The position numbers were made by a program, and so were the translations under genes. A stretch of DNA of 64,000 nt from Helicobacter colisuis (GTDB lineage Bacteria; Campylobacterota; Campylobacteria; Campylobacterales; Helicobacteraceae): assembly GCF_023646285.1 (NCBI RefSeq), contig NZ_JAMOKX010000002.1:186001-250000 (forward strand), read 5' to 3'. The notes under the pieces are model-generated. The model was not told the DNA's origin, did not search any database, and was given only the letters and a program-made list of their open reading frames with translations. How positions within the stretch are numbered: the first letter of the stretch is position 1; every line of letters begins with the position of its first letter. Shown piece by piece: positions 8,884-16,930 of the stretch.

Positions 8884-9102
8884 GTGGATTATGAAACTAT
8901 AAGAGTCATTCAAGGCTATGCATATTGGGCTGTTACGATTTTGTTGGTGGTTTTGTTGTATGGTTATATTTACCATCTCTACAAAAGCCAAAGAAGTGGG
9001 AAAATAGACTATGAAAAATATGCTAGATTAGCCCTTGATGATGACTTGAATGATGAAGTAATCGAAGAGAGAAGCAATAAAGATAAAAAGAAGGAGAGCT
9101 AA
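8884..9102 (+). CDS. ccoQ: cbb3-type cytochrome c oxidase small subunit CcoQ
   Basis: A 72-residue protein with one N-terminal membrane span (about 10-32, GYAYWAVTILLVVLLYGYIY) and a charged cytoplasmic tail. CcoQ is thought to stabilise the oxidase complex. The start is GTG at 8884, supported by AAGAAGGG upstream and by its place two bases after the ccoO stop. It abuts ccoP with no gap. Identity rests on size, topology and the conserved ccoN-O-Q-P position. Confidence 0.88.
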   Translation: MDYETIRVIQGYAYWAVTILLVVLLYGYIYHLYKSQRSGKIDYEKYARLALDDDLNDEVIEERSNKDKKKES

Positions 9103-9984
9103 ATGGAATGGTTGAACTTAGGTGATAGTGTAAATCAACTCGCATTGCTTGGCGCCATAGCAATTCTAGCTTTAACTATTTTCGTTGTTGGTGGTTATAT
9201 CAAAAAAATGAAAAGCAGTAAGGCAGAAGGTGATTTATCAAGTGAAGAGTGGGATGGAATTAGAGAATTTAAAAATAATATTCCAATTGGTTGGGGTGTA
9301 ACTTATTTGGTGCTTATTATTTGGGCGTTGTGGTATTGGTTTGTGGGATACCCTCTTAATTCTTATTCTCAAATTGGTGAATACAATGAGGAAGTAAAAG
9401 CGTATAATGCCAAGTTTGAACAACAATGGCAAAATATTGATGAAGCCACTTTGGTTAAAATGGGACAAAATCTCTTTTTAGTACAATGTTCGCAATGTCA
9501 TGGAATCACAACAGAAGGAATAAATGGAACAGCGGCTAATTTAGCAGAGTGGGGTAGAGAAGAGGGGATTATTACAACAATCAAAGAAGGAAGTAAAGGC
9601 TTAGGTTATTTGCTTGGAGATATGTTGCCAATTAGTGAGGTAGCTCCGGGAGTTTTGGATACTGAAGAAGCACAAAAGGCTGTGGCAGCTTATGTTATGG
9701 CTGAAATTTCTGAAGTAAAAAAGACAAAATATCCAGAATTGGTAGCTAAGGGTAAGGAGCTCTATAGTGCTGCAACTTGTAATGCTTGCCATGGAGATGA
9801 TGGAAAAGGTATGGGGGGAATGGCTCCTGACTTGAGTAAATATGGAACAACTGCATTTGTGGCAGAAGTTTTGGAAAAAGGCAAAAAAGGACATATTGGT
9901 ATTATGCCTTCGTTTAAAACTCAGATGCTTACAGATATTCAAAAAGAAGCTTTAGGGCATTTCATCTATTCGGATAAAAACTAA
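9103..9984 (+). CDS. ccoP: cbb3-type cytochrome c oxidase subunit III (diheme)
   Basis: Diheme cytochrome c that accepts electrons from periplasmic cytochrome c. Two N-terminal membrane spans (about 12-30 and 66-84, the second in IGWGVTYLVLIIWALWYWFVGYPL) precede two cytochrome c domains with CSQCH and CNACH heme-binding sites. Methionine ligands are likely in LGDMLPI and HIGIMPSF. The ATG at 9103 immediately follows the ccoQ stop, with AAGGAG inside the end of ccoQ. The 293-residue length is normal. Confidence 0.96.
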   Translation: MEWLNLGDSVNQLALLGAIAILALTIFVVGGYIKKMKSSKAEGDLSSEEWDGIREFKNNIPIGWGVTYLVLIIWALWYWFVGYPLNSYSQIGEYNEEVKAYNAKFEQQWQNIDEATLVKMGQNLFLVQCSQCHGITTEGINGTAANLAEWGREEGIITTIKEGSKGLGYLLGDMLPISEVAPGVLDTEEAQKAVAAYVMAEISEVKKTKYPELVAKGKELYSAATCNACHGDDGKGMGGMAPDLSKYGTTAFVAEVLEKGKKGHIGIMPSFKTQMLTDIQKEALGHFIYSDKN

Positions 9985-9993
9985 GGATACATT

Positions 9994-10197
9994 ATGAATG
10001 GTTTATTTGGAATTAATGGATTAGGTGGTTATATAGTCGCGGTAGTATTATTGCTTGCTATCGTCTTTGGGTTGGGATATGCAGCAGTAATGACACAAAA
10101 AGCAGAGGCGAACAATCCTTATGTGATTGAGAATCCAAATAGCATACAAATGAAAAGCGTTGAGAATGCTGGGCATTTTCAAAGCGTAGAGGAGTAA
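9994..10197 (+). CDS. DUF4006 family small membrane protein
   Basis: A 67-residue protein of the DUF4006 family found directly after ccoP in Helicobacter and Campylobacter. It has a glycine-rich start (MNGLFGINGLGGYI), one membrane span (about 13-33) and a short hydrophilic tail containing NPYVIENPNSIQMK. It lies nine bases after ccoP. Its constant linkage suggests a part in assembly or stability of the cbb3 oxidase, but that is inference. Confidence 0.8.
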   Translation: MNGLFGINGLGGYIVAVVLLLAIVFGLGYAAVMTQKAEANNPYVIENPNSIQMKSVENAGHFQSVEE

Positions 10198-10199
10198 AA

Positions 10200-10310
10200 A
10201 TGGTAAAGTATAGTAGTTTAGAAAAAATTCTTTTTATTGCGCATATTGTTATCATTATTGTTTCTATTTCTGTAGTATTTATCCCAGATATGCTTCTTTT
10301 TGTCGGTTAA
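10200..10310 (+). CDS. 36-aa single-span membrane protein in the cco operon
   Basis: Short reading frame starting ATG at 10200, two bases after the DUF4006 stop, with GAGGAG of the preceding gene's end at good spacing. It encodes a basic N terminus (MVKYSSLEKI) and one hydrophobic segment (about residues 11-35, ending PDMLLFVG). Its stop is one base before the ATG of the next gene, so the tight packing supports translation. No family is recognised. Campylobacter jejuni appears to have a similarly tiny ORF in this place, which I recall but cannot verify here. Confidence 0.6.
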   Translation: MVKYSSLEKILFIAHIVIIIVSISVVFIPDMLLFVG

Positions 10311-10311
10311 G

Positions 10312-10893
10312 ATGTTTAAAGTCTTTAAAATAGGGATTTTATCCCTATTTTGTTTTGTATTTTCTTTTGCAAAGCCCTTTGTGATAGAAAACGAGAATCA
10401 ACTAGTTGAAAAGACCGTTGGCTTTATTGAGATTCTGTCAAGTGAAGTTTATGAAAAAACGGGTGTAAAAATGTATATTGTTGCTCTTGAGGATTTAGGA
10501 GAGATGAATCTTCAAGAGAAAGAATCTTCTTACACTTATAATTTACAAAACCCCTATGTTTTACTCTTTTTTAGTAAAAATGAAAAAAAAATCAATATCA
10601 TTGTTAGTCAAGAAGTAGAAAGAATGTTTGATAAAAATGAAGTTTATTGGGATTATATTGTGCCTTTGATTCCAAATTCTGCTAAAGAGCTAACAAATGA
10701 GAGAATCTCTGCCTTTTTATTGAATGGTTTTGTGGATATGGCAGATAGAATTGCAGAGTTTCACAATGTTAAATTAGAGCATAACTTTCCAACGCAAAAC
10801 AAGGGTGTTCAAATCGCTGTGAGGACAGCTCTTTATGGAATGCTCTTTGTCTTGTTTGTATTATTTGTTTTTGTTTATTTAAGGAGAAAATAA
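10312..10893 (+). CDS. Periplasmic membrane-anchored protein, TPM-like, in the cco operon
   Basis: 193 residues: an N-terminal signal sequence (about 1-20, ISLFCFVFSFA-like core ending at AKPF), a periplasmic domain, and a C-terminal membrane span (about 170-190) followed by RRK. The domain runs like a TPM fold, with a KTGVKMYIVAL strand followed by YVLLFFSKNEKKINIIVSQEV, but the match is by eye. I choose ATG 10312, one base after the preceding stop, over the in-frame TTG at 10300, which lies inside the upstream ORF. It overlaps the FixH-like gene by one base (TAATG). Function unknown; likely linked to oxidase biogenesis by position. Confidence 0.6.
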   Translation: MFKVFKIGILSLFCFVFSFAKPFVIENENQLVEKTVGFIEILSSEVYEKTGVKMYIVALEDLGEMNLQEKESSYTYNLQNPYVLLFFSKNEKKINIIVSQEVERMFDKNEVYWDYIVPLIPNSAKELTNERISAFLLNGFVDMADRIAEFHNVKLEHNFPTQNKGVQIAVRTALYGMLFVLFVLFVFVYLRRK

Positions 10894-11378
10894 TGACTAA
10901 GAATTATTGGCCTATTGGAATTTTTTTGTTAGCAATGGTTGTGGTTGGTTTAATTGTTTTAACAATTAAGACTGCATTAAATAATCCTGTTGAAATGAAA
11001 GCAATGTGTGGAATGGATTCGCAATATGTAGATGAAAATATCAATGAAATCACACAAAAAAGACAAGCTTTTTTAAGGCAATACACTATTGAATTTGAAG
11101 GACCAAAAGAGCAGGGTTTAAAAGAATTTAAAATGGCTTTTGTAGAGATTAGAAATTTAAAAAATCAAAAGCTGCAAACAGATGCTAAGGTTTCTTTTTT
11201 TTTAGCGCGCCCAAACACTATTCAAGAAGACAAAACTTTAGGAGAGGGTGAGTTTGTCGATGGAATCTATCAAAGTCCATCTTTTGAAGTAGATAAACAA
11301 GGGCGTTGGCAAGTAGAAGCCTATGTGGAAATAGGAGAAGATTCAATTTGCTTGATGCAAGAATATCTAATTAAGTAG
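10893..11378 (+). CDS. FixH-like membrane protein, cbb3 oxidase accessory
   Basis: A 161-residue protein with one N-terminal membrane span (about 5-27) and a periplasmic beta-rich domain. It resembles FixH/CcoH-type proteins, small membrane-anchored factors needed for cbb3 oxidase assembly. The KMAFVEIRNLKNQKLQTDAKVSFF segment and the later GEFVDGIYQSPSFEVDKQGRW stretch fit the immunoglobulin-like fold of FixH. Its start overlaps the previous stop by one base. It ends the oxidase cluster; neither ccoG, ccoI nor ccoS is nearby. Confidence 0.65.
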   Translation: MTKNYWPIGIFLLAMVVVGLIVLTIKTALNNPVEMKAMCGMDSQYVDENINEITQKRQAFLRQYTIEFEGPKEQGLKEFKMAFVEIRNLKNQKLQTDAKVSFFLARPNTIQEDKTLGEGEFVDGIYQSPSFEVDKQGRWQVEAYVEIGEDSICLMQEYLIK

Positions 11379-11440
11379 AAAATCTTAGCCATTGGGCTTT
11401 GTAGGTTTTGTGGATTTTGTAAATCATAAGAAGAAAATTT

Positions 11441-12436
11441 ATGACCTTTAAAGCATTATGTGTGGATATGCAAGGAGAAAATCTCATACACGCAATAAAA
11501 GACATCACCATAGATGATCTATCAGATGGCGATGTGATTATAAAGGTCAAATACTCTAGTATCAACTATAAAGATATGCTTGCATTTAAGAAAAATGGTG
11601 GTGTGATCCGCAAATACCCTATGATACCGGGTATAGATCTCTGTGGCGAGATTATAGAATCTAAAAACCCAAGCTATAACATAGGGCAAAAAGTCTTGGC
11701 AACAAGCTTTGGCATAGGGGTTTCTCACACTGGCGGCTATGCACAATATGCAAGATTGCAATCATCTTGGATTACGCCCTTGCCAAATGGATTATCACTC
11801 AAAGATAGTATGATAGTGGGCACAGCAGGTTTTACAGCAGCTTTAAGCATACAATCTCTGCAACAAGCAGGTATGAATAAAAGCAATCAACCCACCATAG
11901 CAGTAACGGGCGCAACTGGTGGTGTGGGCACTATGGCAATTGCACTCCTTAAGGCAAAAGGGTATGACAACATCATCGCTATCACCTCTAAAGATAATCA
12001 ATCACCAATGCTAAAAAGTCTTGGCGCAAGTGGTATTGTATCGCCAAAAGATATCATAAAAGATGATAACAAGCCTCTACAATCACAATGCTTTGATTAT
12101 GTGATTGATTGTGTGGGTGGTGCATTAGCCGCGAGTTTATTGACACAAATATCCTATGGCGGAGCGATGAGTGTATGTGGAAACGCAAGTGGGATAGCTC
12201 TAAACACAAATATTTTGCCCTTTATCTTGCGTGGGATACAGCTTGTGGGCATAGATTCTGTGGCATATCCAAATGAGAAAAGATTAAGAATTTGGTATGA
12301 AATCTCAAATGCAATGGCATTCATACGGAAAATACCTATCACAGAAGTTACGCTTGATACACTAGTAGATAGATTAGATTCCATAAAAAATTCAACCAAC
12401 ATAGGAAGAAACATAGTATCAATTAACAATCAATAA
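11441..12436 (+). CDS. acuI: YhdH/YhfP-type quinone oxidoreductase (acrylyl-CoA reductase-like)
   Basis: Medium-chain dehydrogenase/reductase without the catalytic zinc ligands, 331 residues. The N-terminal YSSINYKDMLAF and PMIPGIDLCGEI segments and the TGATGGVGTMAIALL NADP-binding loop match the AcuI/YhdH/YhfP group, which reduces acrylyl-CoA to propionyl-CoA in characterised members. The physiological substrate here is not known. Isoleucine is written mostly as ATA, unlike the ATT-rich oxidase genes upstream, suggesting a foreign origin. It is followed by a promoter-like TATAAT and the carboxynorspermidine synthase gene. Confidence 0.75.
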   Translation: MTFKALCVDMQGENLIHAIKDITIDDLSDGDVIIKVKYSSINYKDMLAFKKNGGVIRKYPMIPGIDLCGEIIESKNPSYNIGQKVLATSFGIGVSHTGGYAQYARLQSSWITPLPNGLSLKDSMIVGTAGFTAALSIQSLQQAGMNKSNQPTIAVTGATGGVGTMAIALLKAKGYDNIIAITSKDNQSPMLKSLGASGIVSPKDIIKDDNKPLQSQCFDYVIDCVGGALAASLLTQISYGGAMSVCGNASGIALNTNILPFILRGIQLVGIDSVAYPNEKRLRIWYEISNAMAFIRKIPITEVTLDTLVDRLDSIKNSTNIGRNIVSINNQ

Positions 12437-12444
12437 CTAAATGC

Positions 12445-12450
12445 TATAAT
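12445..12450 (+). promoter_or_regulatory. Candidate -10 box upstream of carboxynorspermidine synthase
   Basis: TATAAT preceded by TGC, 48 bases before the ATG at 12498. No -35 consensus is evident. Confidence 0.45.
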
Positions 12451-12497
12451 ACAGCTTCAAACTACTTAATGTTTTACTTTATTGTAAGGATTGTATT

Positions 12498-13937
12498 ATG
12501 GCTTGTGTTTTACAAATCGGTGCAGGTGGCGTAGGTGGCGTGGTAGCGCACAAAATGGTAATGAACAGAGAGGTTTTTTCACGCATTATCTTGGCGTCTC
12601 GCACACTAGATAAATGCAAAGTGATAGCAGATTCTATCAAGCAAAAAGGCTTGGGTGAGATTGAGATAGATTGTGTGGATGCTGATAGTGTCGAATCTAT
12701 GGTGGCTTTGATAGAAAAATACAAGCCAAAATTAGTGGTAAATGTCGCTTTGCCCTATCAAGATTTGAGCATTATGAAAGCGTGTCTAAGGACAAAAACG
12801 CATTATTTAGATACCGCAAACTACGAGCACCCAGATTCTGCGCATTTTGAGTATAAAGAACAATGGGCTTATGATACACGCTACAAAGAAGCAGGGATTT
12901 TTGGGCTTTTGGGAAGTGGATTTGATCCGGGCGTTACGAATGTCTTTTGTGCGTATGCGCAAAAACATTATTTTGATGAGATTCACAGCATAGATATACT
13001 TGATTGCAATGCAGGGGATCACGGCTATGCGTTTGCGACAAACTTTAATCCTGAAATTAATTTGCGCGAAGTTAGCTCTAAAGCGAGGTTTTGGGTAAAA
13101 GATGAGAATCTTGCACAAAACACAGACCTAAAAAAAGACACCATTTATCGCAAGTTTGAGCGAGAAGAAAAGCATTTTAGCCTAGAGGCAAACACACAAG
13201 ATTTAAAAAATGAAGACTACTTTGGCGGACAATGGCAAGATATAGCACCGCTTGATTTGATGAAAGAATGGGAATATCCAGAAGTGGGCGTAAAAAATAG
13301 CTATCTACTTTATCACGAGGAGCTTGAATCGCTTGTGCGAAATATCAAAGGGCTAAAGCGGATTAGATTTTTTATGACATTTGGAGAATCTTATCTTACA
13401 CATATGAAATGCCTAGAAAATGTAGGGCTTTTGCGTGTCGATGAAATAGAGCATAATGGGCAAAAAATCGTGCCAATACAAGTGCTAAAGACGCTTTTAC
13501 CCGATCCAGCCTCTCTAGCGCCTCGCACCAAAGGGCAAACGCACATCGGTTGCTACATCAAAGGCATAAAAGATAGCAAAGATAGGACAATCTATATCTA
13601 TAATATCTGTGATCACGAGGCGTGTTATAAAGAAGTCAATGCCCAAGGCGTGAGCTATACCACAGGTGTGCCAGCGATGATTGGGGCAAAGCTTATATGT
13701 GAAGGGAAATGGGGCATAGGAGCGGCAAAAATACCAAATAACGCAGATAATAGCGATATGCCAAAAGGCGGAGAATTTCAAGGAATAGATTCTCATAATG
13801 GTGGTGGAGTATGGAATATGGAGCAAAATGACCCAGATCCCTTTATGGCAGAACTAAACAAACAAGGACTTCCTTATGTGGTGTGTGAGATAGATTCTAA
13901 AGGCGAGAGAAAAATACTAGAGGATGGGAGAAAGTAA
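12498..13937 (+). CDS. Carboxynorspermidine synthase (saccharopine dehydrogenase family)
   Basis: Saccharopine dehydrogenase-like reductase with an N-terminal Rossmann loop (GAGGVGGVVAHK, residues 8-19). Its overall similarity, LNKQGLPYVV end and FDPGVTNVFCAYA motif match the carboxy(nor)spermidine dehydrogenases (CASDH) that Campylobacterota use to make spermidine from aspartate semialdehyde and diamines. The reaction is NADPH-dependent condensation and reduction; the partner decarboxylase NspC is not in the window. At 479 residues it is longer than the roughly 400 I expect. Part of the excess is a glycine/asparagine-rich stretch near residues 412-440 before VWNMEQNDPDPFM. ATA-rich isoleucine usage is shared with the upstream acuI-like gene. 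Confidence 0.75.
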   Translation: MACVLQIGAGGVGGVVAHKMVMNREVFSRIILASRTLDKCKVIADSIKQKGLGEIEIDCVDADSVESMVALIEKYKPKLVVNVALPYQDLSIMKACLRTKTHYLDTANYEHPDSAHFEYKEQWAYDTRYKEAGIFGLLGSGFDPGVTNVFCAYAQKHYFDEIHSIDILDCNAGDHGYAFATNFNPEINLREVSSKARFWVKDENLAQNTDLKKDTIYRKFEREEKHFSLEANTQDLKNEDYFGGQWQDIAPLDLMKEWEYPEVGVKNSYLLYHEELESLVRNIKGLKRIRFFMTFGESYLTHMKCLENVGLLRVDEIEHNGQKIVPIQVLKTLLPDPASLAPRTKGQTHIGCYIKGIKDSKDRTIYIYNICDHEACYKEVNAQGVSYTTGVPAMIGAKLICEGKWGIGAAKIPNNADNSDMPKGGEFQGIDSHNGGGVWNMEQNDPDPFMAELNKQGLPYVVCEIDSKGERKILEDGRK

Positions 13938-13955
13938 TTTTACAGCTAGTTACTA

Positions 13956-13981
13956 TTGACACACAAAAAATATAATATAAA
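13956..13981 (+). promoter_or_regulatory. Candidate promoter of the restriction-modification cassette
   Basis: TTGACA at 13956-13961 is followed by an AT-rich run with overlapping TATAAT (13971) and TATAAA (13976). The spacers are shorter than ideal (9 and 14 bases), so the exact -10 is unclear. The ATG of res follows at 14012 after ATGGAGC. Confidence 0.35.
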
Positions 13982-14011
13982 ATATCTAATTTATTTCATA
14001 ATGGAGCAAAT

Positions 14012-16930
14012 ATGATTTTTGAAAAACAAGACTATCAGCAAGATTGTTTAGAAAACATTATAAAGATTTTGCACAATTTTGATTTCAAAGCTCAAAATGC
14101 AGATATGCTTAAATCATGTTTGCAAACTTTTTATAATCAACACGCTATGCCAGTTGCTACCTTAAGTAATAAACTTAATATCGATATTCTAATGGAAACA
14201 GGCACAGGCAAAACTTTCACCTATCTTAACCTCATTTTTGAGCTAAATAAACGATTTAAACAAAATAAATTTATCATCTTTGTCCCAAGAAAAGCGATTT
14301 TAGAATCTGTGAAGCAAAATATCACTCTCACAAAAGATTATTTTCATAGCGAATACAATAAACATTTAAAAGCCTACACCTACACAGATAGCAAATCTCA
14401 ATCCCTAATCATAAATCACTATATCAAAAATGAAGATGAGCTAAGTGTGCTTATCCTAACTAATAGCGCGATTGACAAAAAGGATAATATATTAAATAAA
14501 AATAATGAAAATCTTTTTAATACTCAAAGTATCTTTGAAAATATAGCTGCACTAAAGCCTATCTCTATTATAGATGAGCCACATTTATTGAAAGGTGAGG
14601 CTTTTAATAAATATTTTTCAAAACTAAACTCTCTATATTTTCGTTTTGGTGCGACTTTCCCTAAAGAAGCAGAATATGAGTTAAGCAATGTAGCATATTG
14701 TCTTGATTCTATCTGTGCATTTCGATCTTATCTTGTGAAGCAAATCTGTGTGCATACCCTAATCCAAGACAATACCACTCCTTTTTTGATAAGCACAAAT
14801 ACAAACAAACCAAAATCAGCAACCTTCTCATTTTTTAAAGATGGTATAGAAAAACGCACAACCATTTTACAAAATAATAATTTAGGCGAGTTAGATTCTA
14901 GCTTTAGGACAATTAGCCTAGAAAACATTACTAAAGACAAAGCCTATTTAAACAATGGCGAAGTGATAGAAAGGAAAAAATCCTATAAGCTAAGTCCTGA
15001 AGAAATCACAAGCCTTTTAGCTAGGGCTATTGATTTGCATTTTGAAAAAGAAGAGCGTTTGTTTAAGCAAAATATCAAAGCCTTAAGCCTCTTTTTTATC
15101 CCAGAAATTAAAGATTTTAAGGGAGAAAATCCATTTATCAAAAACGAATTTGAAAGACTCTACAAACTCAAAAGGGAGGCAATTTTAAAACAAAACATAA
15201 GCGAATCCTATAAAGAATATTTGCAAAAAGATTTTGATGATGAGGGAATATTGAAAGTTCATCAAGGTTATTTTAGTGGTGATAGCAACCTTATTAACAA
15301 GAAAAAAGAAAACAATAAAGAAAACCTAGAAGCAAATGATATAAAACTCATTTTGCAAGAAAAAGAAAAATTGCTTTCCTTTGATACTTCTTTGCGTTTT
15401 ATCTTTAGCGTTTGGGCTTTACAAGAAGGTTGGGATAATCCAAATATTTTTACCCTTACCAAACTTGCAAATTCAAGTAGTGATACGAGCCGTCATCAGC
15501 AAGTAGGACGAGGACTTAGAATCTGTGTAAATAATGAGGGCAAAAGAATTACACATAGATTTTTAAGAGGCAATGAAAATGAGTTTTTTGACATAAACCG
15601 CCTTGATATGCTTGTAAGTAGCGAGGAGAGGGGCTTTATTGAGGGCTTACAAAAAGAGATAATGGATTCTAGCTTTGCTTTGGATGCAATATATATTAGT
15701 CAAGAAAGACTAGAACATATAGGGCTTAATGCAAGAGAGGCGGGTAGATTTTTAATCACTTTAGAGGATTTAAATCTAGTAGAATTTGATGAAAATAGCA
15801 ATATCTATAAAATCATAGCCCCTATTTATGAGGCTATCAAAGAGAATGAGAATCTAAAAAGACTTTTAGCAGATAAATTTGAATGCGTTTTAGAATCTTT
15901 CAAAAACTTAAATACCACAAAAGAGCAAGTGCAAAACGCCAATGCTCCTAAAGAAAGAGTAAAGATAAAGCAAGATCTAGCAAAGGAGTTTAAAGAACTA
16001 TGGCATACCATTAACCAAAAATCAGTCCTTGTGTATGAAAACATCAATCAAGAGGCTTTGATACAAAGCGTAGCCAAAAGTTTTAACCAAAATACAATCC
16101 CAAGAGAATCTATTGTGTTTGAAAGTAAAGTTTTTGATAGTCAAAATAACAAAATTATCACTACAAACTTACAAGAAATTGATACAAAAGACTACACAAA
16201 AGCATTAGAAAAAGATTTTAGATCCCTAGCCCTAGACTTCGCTAGAGAAAATCAAATCCCACTTCCTTTTTTACTCAAGCTTTTAAATAATCTTGATAGG
16301 CAACACTTCAATAATTCTCCAAAAAAAGCCTTTGAATCTCTAAAAAATATTTTCAAAGAAGAGCTACATAAAAACCTGCTTATGAGCGTAGGTTATGAAT
16401 TTACCCAAAGCTATTCTAATGAATCTGTTTTATATAATGAAAATGGCAAACCAAGAGAGGATATAGAGGCACAAAAACTTGGCAAATTTATCGCCAAAGA
16501 TTCTACAAGCAATGAGCCACTAACTCCAGCATCAAACTATCTTTTTGAAAAAGTAGTTTATGATAGCCAAATCGAAAAAGAAGTGATTTTAGAAGAAACC
16601 AAAGAAATAGATTCTAAACGCATAGTTGTCTTTGCTAAATTGCCAAAATTTAGCATTCCCACACCTTTTAAAAACTATGAACCAGATTTTGCCTATCTCT
16701 TAAAAGACAAAAATGGGCAAAAAATCTTTTTTGTTTGTGAGACTAAAGGATATAATGATCCTTCACAAATCCCAGAGGTTGAACAAAAAAAGATAGATTA
16801 TGCAAAAAGATTTTTTAAATCATTGCAAGAAAGTCTAAAAGATGAGAACATTAAGGTAGTTTATAACACACGCATTAATAAGCAAGATTTATTAGCAAGT
16901 CTCAAACAAGCACAAGGAGAGAGTAAATGA
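14012..16930 (+). CDS. res: Type III restriction endonuclease, Res subunit
   Basis: 972-residue restriction and helicase subunit of a type III system, which translocates on DNA and cuts when it meets inversely oriented unmodified sites. An SF2 helicase core is visible: Walker A METGTGKTF (61-69), DEPH box (188-191), FGATFPKE (motif III-like), VWALQEGWDNPNIFTL and HQQVGRGLRI (motif VI). A C-terminal nuclease domain is seen as YEPDFAYLL plus VCETKG, a PD-(D/E)xK core. No truncation is apparent. The stop overlaps the mod start by four bases (ATGA). Res before mod is the reverse of the common order. Confidence 0.93.
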   Translation: MIFEKQDYQQDCLENIIKILHNFDFKAQNADMLKSCLQTFYNQHAMPVATLSNKLNIDILMETGTGKTFTYLNLIFELNKRFKQNKFIIFVPRKAILESVKQNITLTKDYFHSEYNKHLKAYTYTDSKSQSLIINHYIKNEDELSVLILTNSAIDKKDNILNKNNENLFNTQSIFENIAALKPISIIDEPHLLKGEAFNKYFSKLNSLYFRFGATFPKEAEYELSNVAYCLDSICAFRSYLVKQICVHTLIQDNTTPFLISTNTNKPKSATFSFFKDGIEKRTTILQNNNLGELDSSFRTISLENITKDKAYLNNGEVIERKKSYKLSPEEITSLLARAIDLHFEKEERLFKQNIKALSLFFIPEIKDFKGENPFIKNEFERLYKLKREAILKQNISESYKEYLQKDFDDEGILKVHQGYFSGDSNLINKKKENNKENLEANDIKLILQEKEKLLSFDTSLRFIFSVWALQEGWDNPNIFTLTKLANSSSDTSRHQQVGRGLRICVNNEGKRITHRFLRGNENEFFDINRLDMLVSSEERGFIEGLQKEIMDSSFALDAIYISQERLEHIGLNAREAGRFLITLEDLNLVEFDENSNIYKIIAPIYEAIKENENLKRLLADKFECVLESFKNLNTTKEQVQNANAPKERVKIKQDLAKEFKELWHTINQKSVLVYENINQEALIQSVAKSFNQNTIPRESIVFESKVFDSQNNKIITTNLQEIDTKDYTKALEKDFRSLALDFARENQIPLPFLLKLLNNLDRQHFNNSPKKAFESLKNIFKEELHKNLLMSVGYEFTQSYSNESVLYNENGKPREDIEAQKLGKFIAKDSTSNEPLTPASNYLFEKVVYDSQIEKEVILEETKEIDSKRIVVFAKLPKFSIPTPFKNYEPDFAYLLKDKNGQKIFFVCETKGYNDPSQIPEVEQKKIDYAKRFFKSLQESLKDENIKVVYNTRINKQDLLASLKQAQGESK

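Noticed and set aside
9601-9942. 113-codon minus-strand frame opposite ccoP
   Set aside because: It is antisense to a highly conserved cytochrome gene, has no ribosome site and is rich in residues typical of shadow translation.
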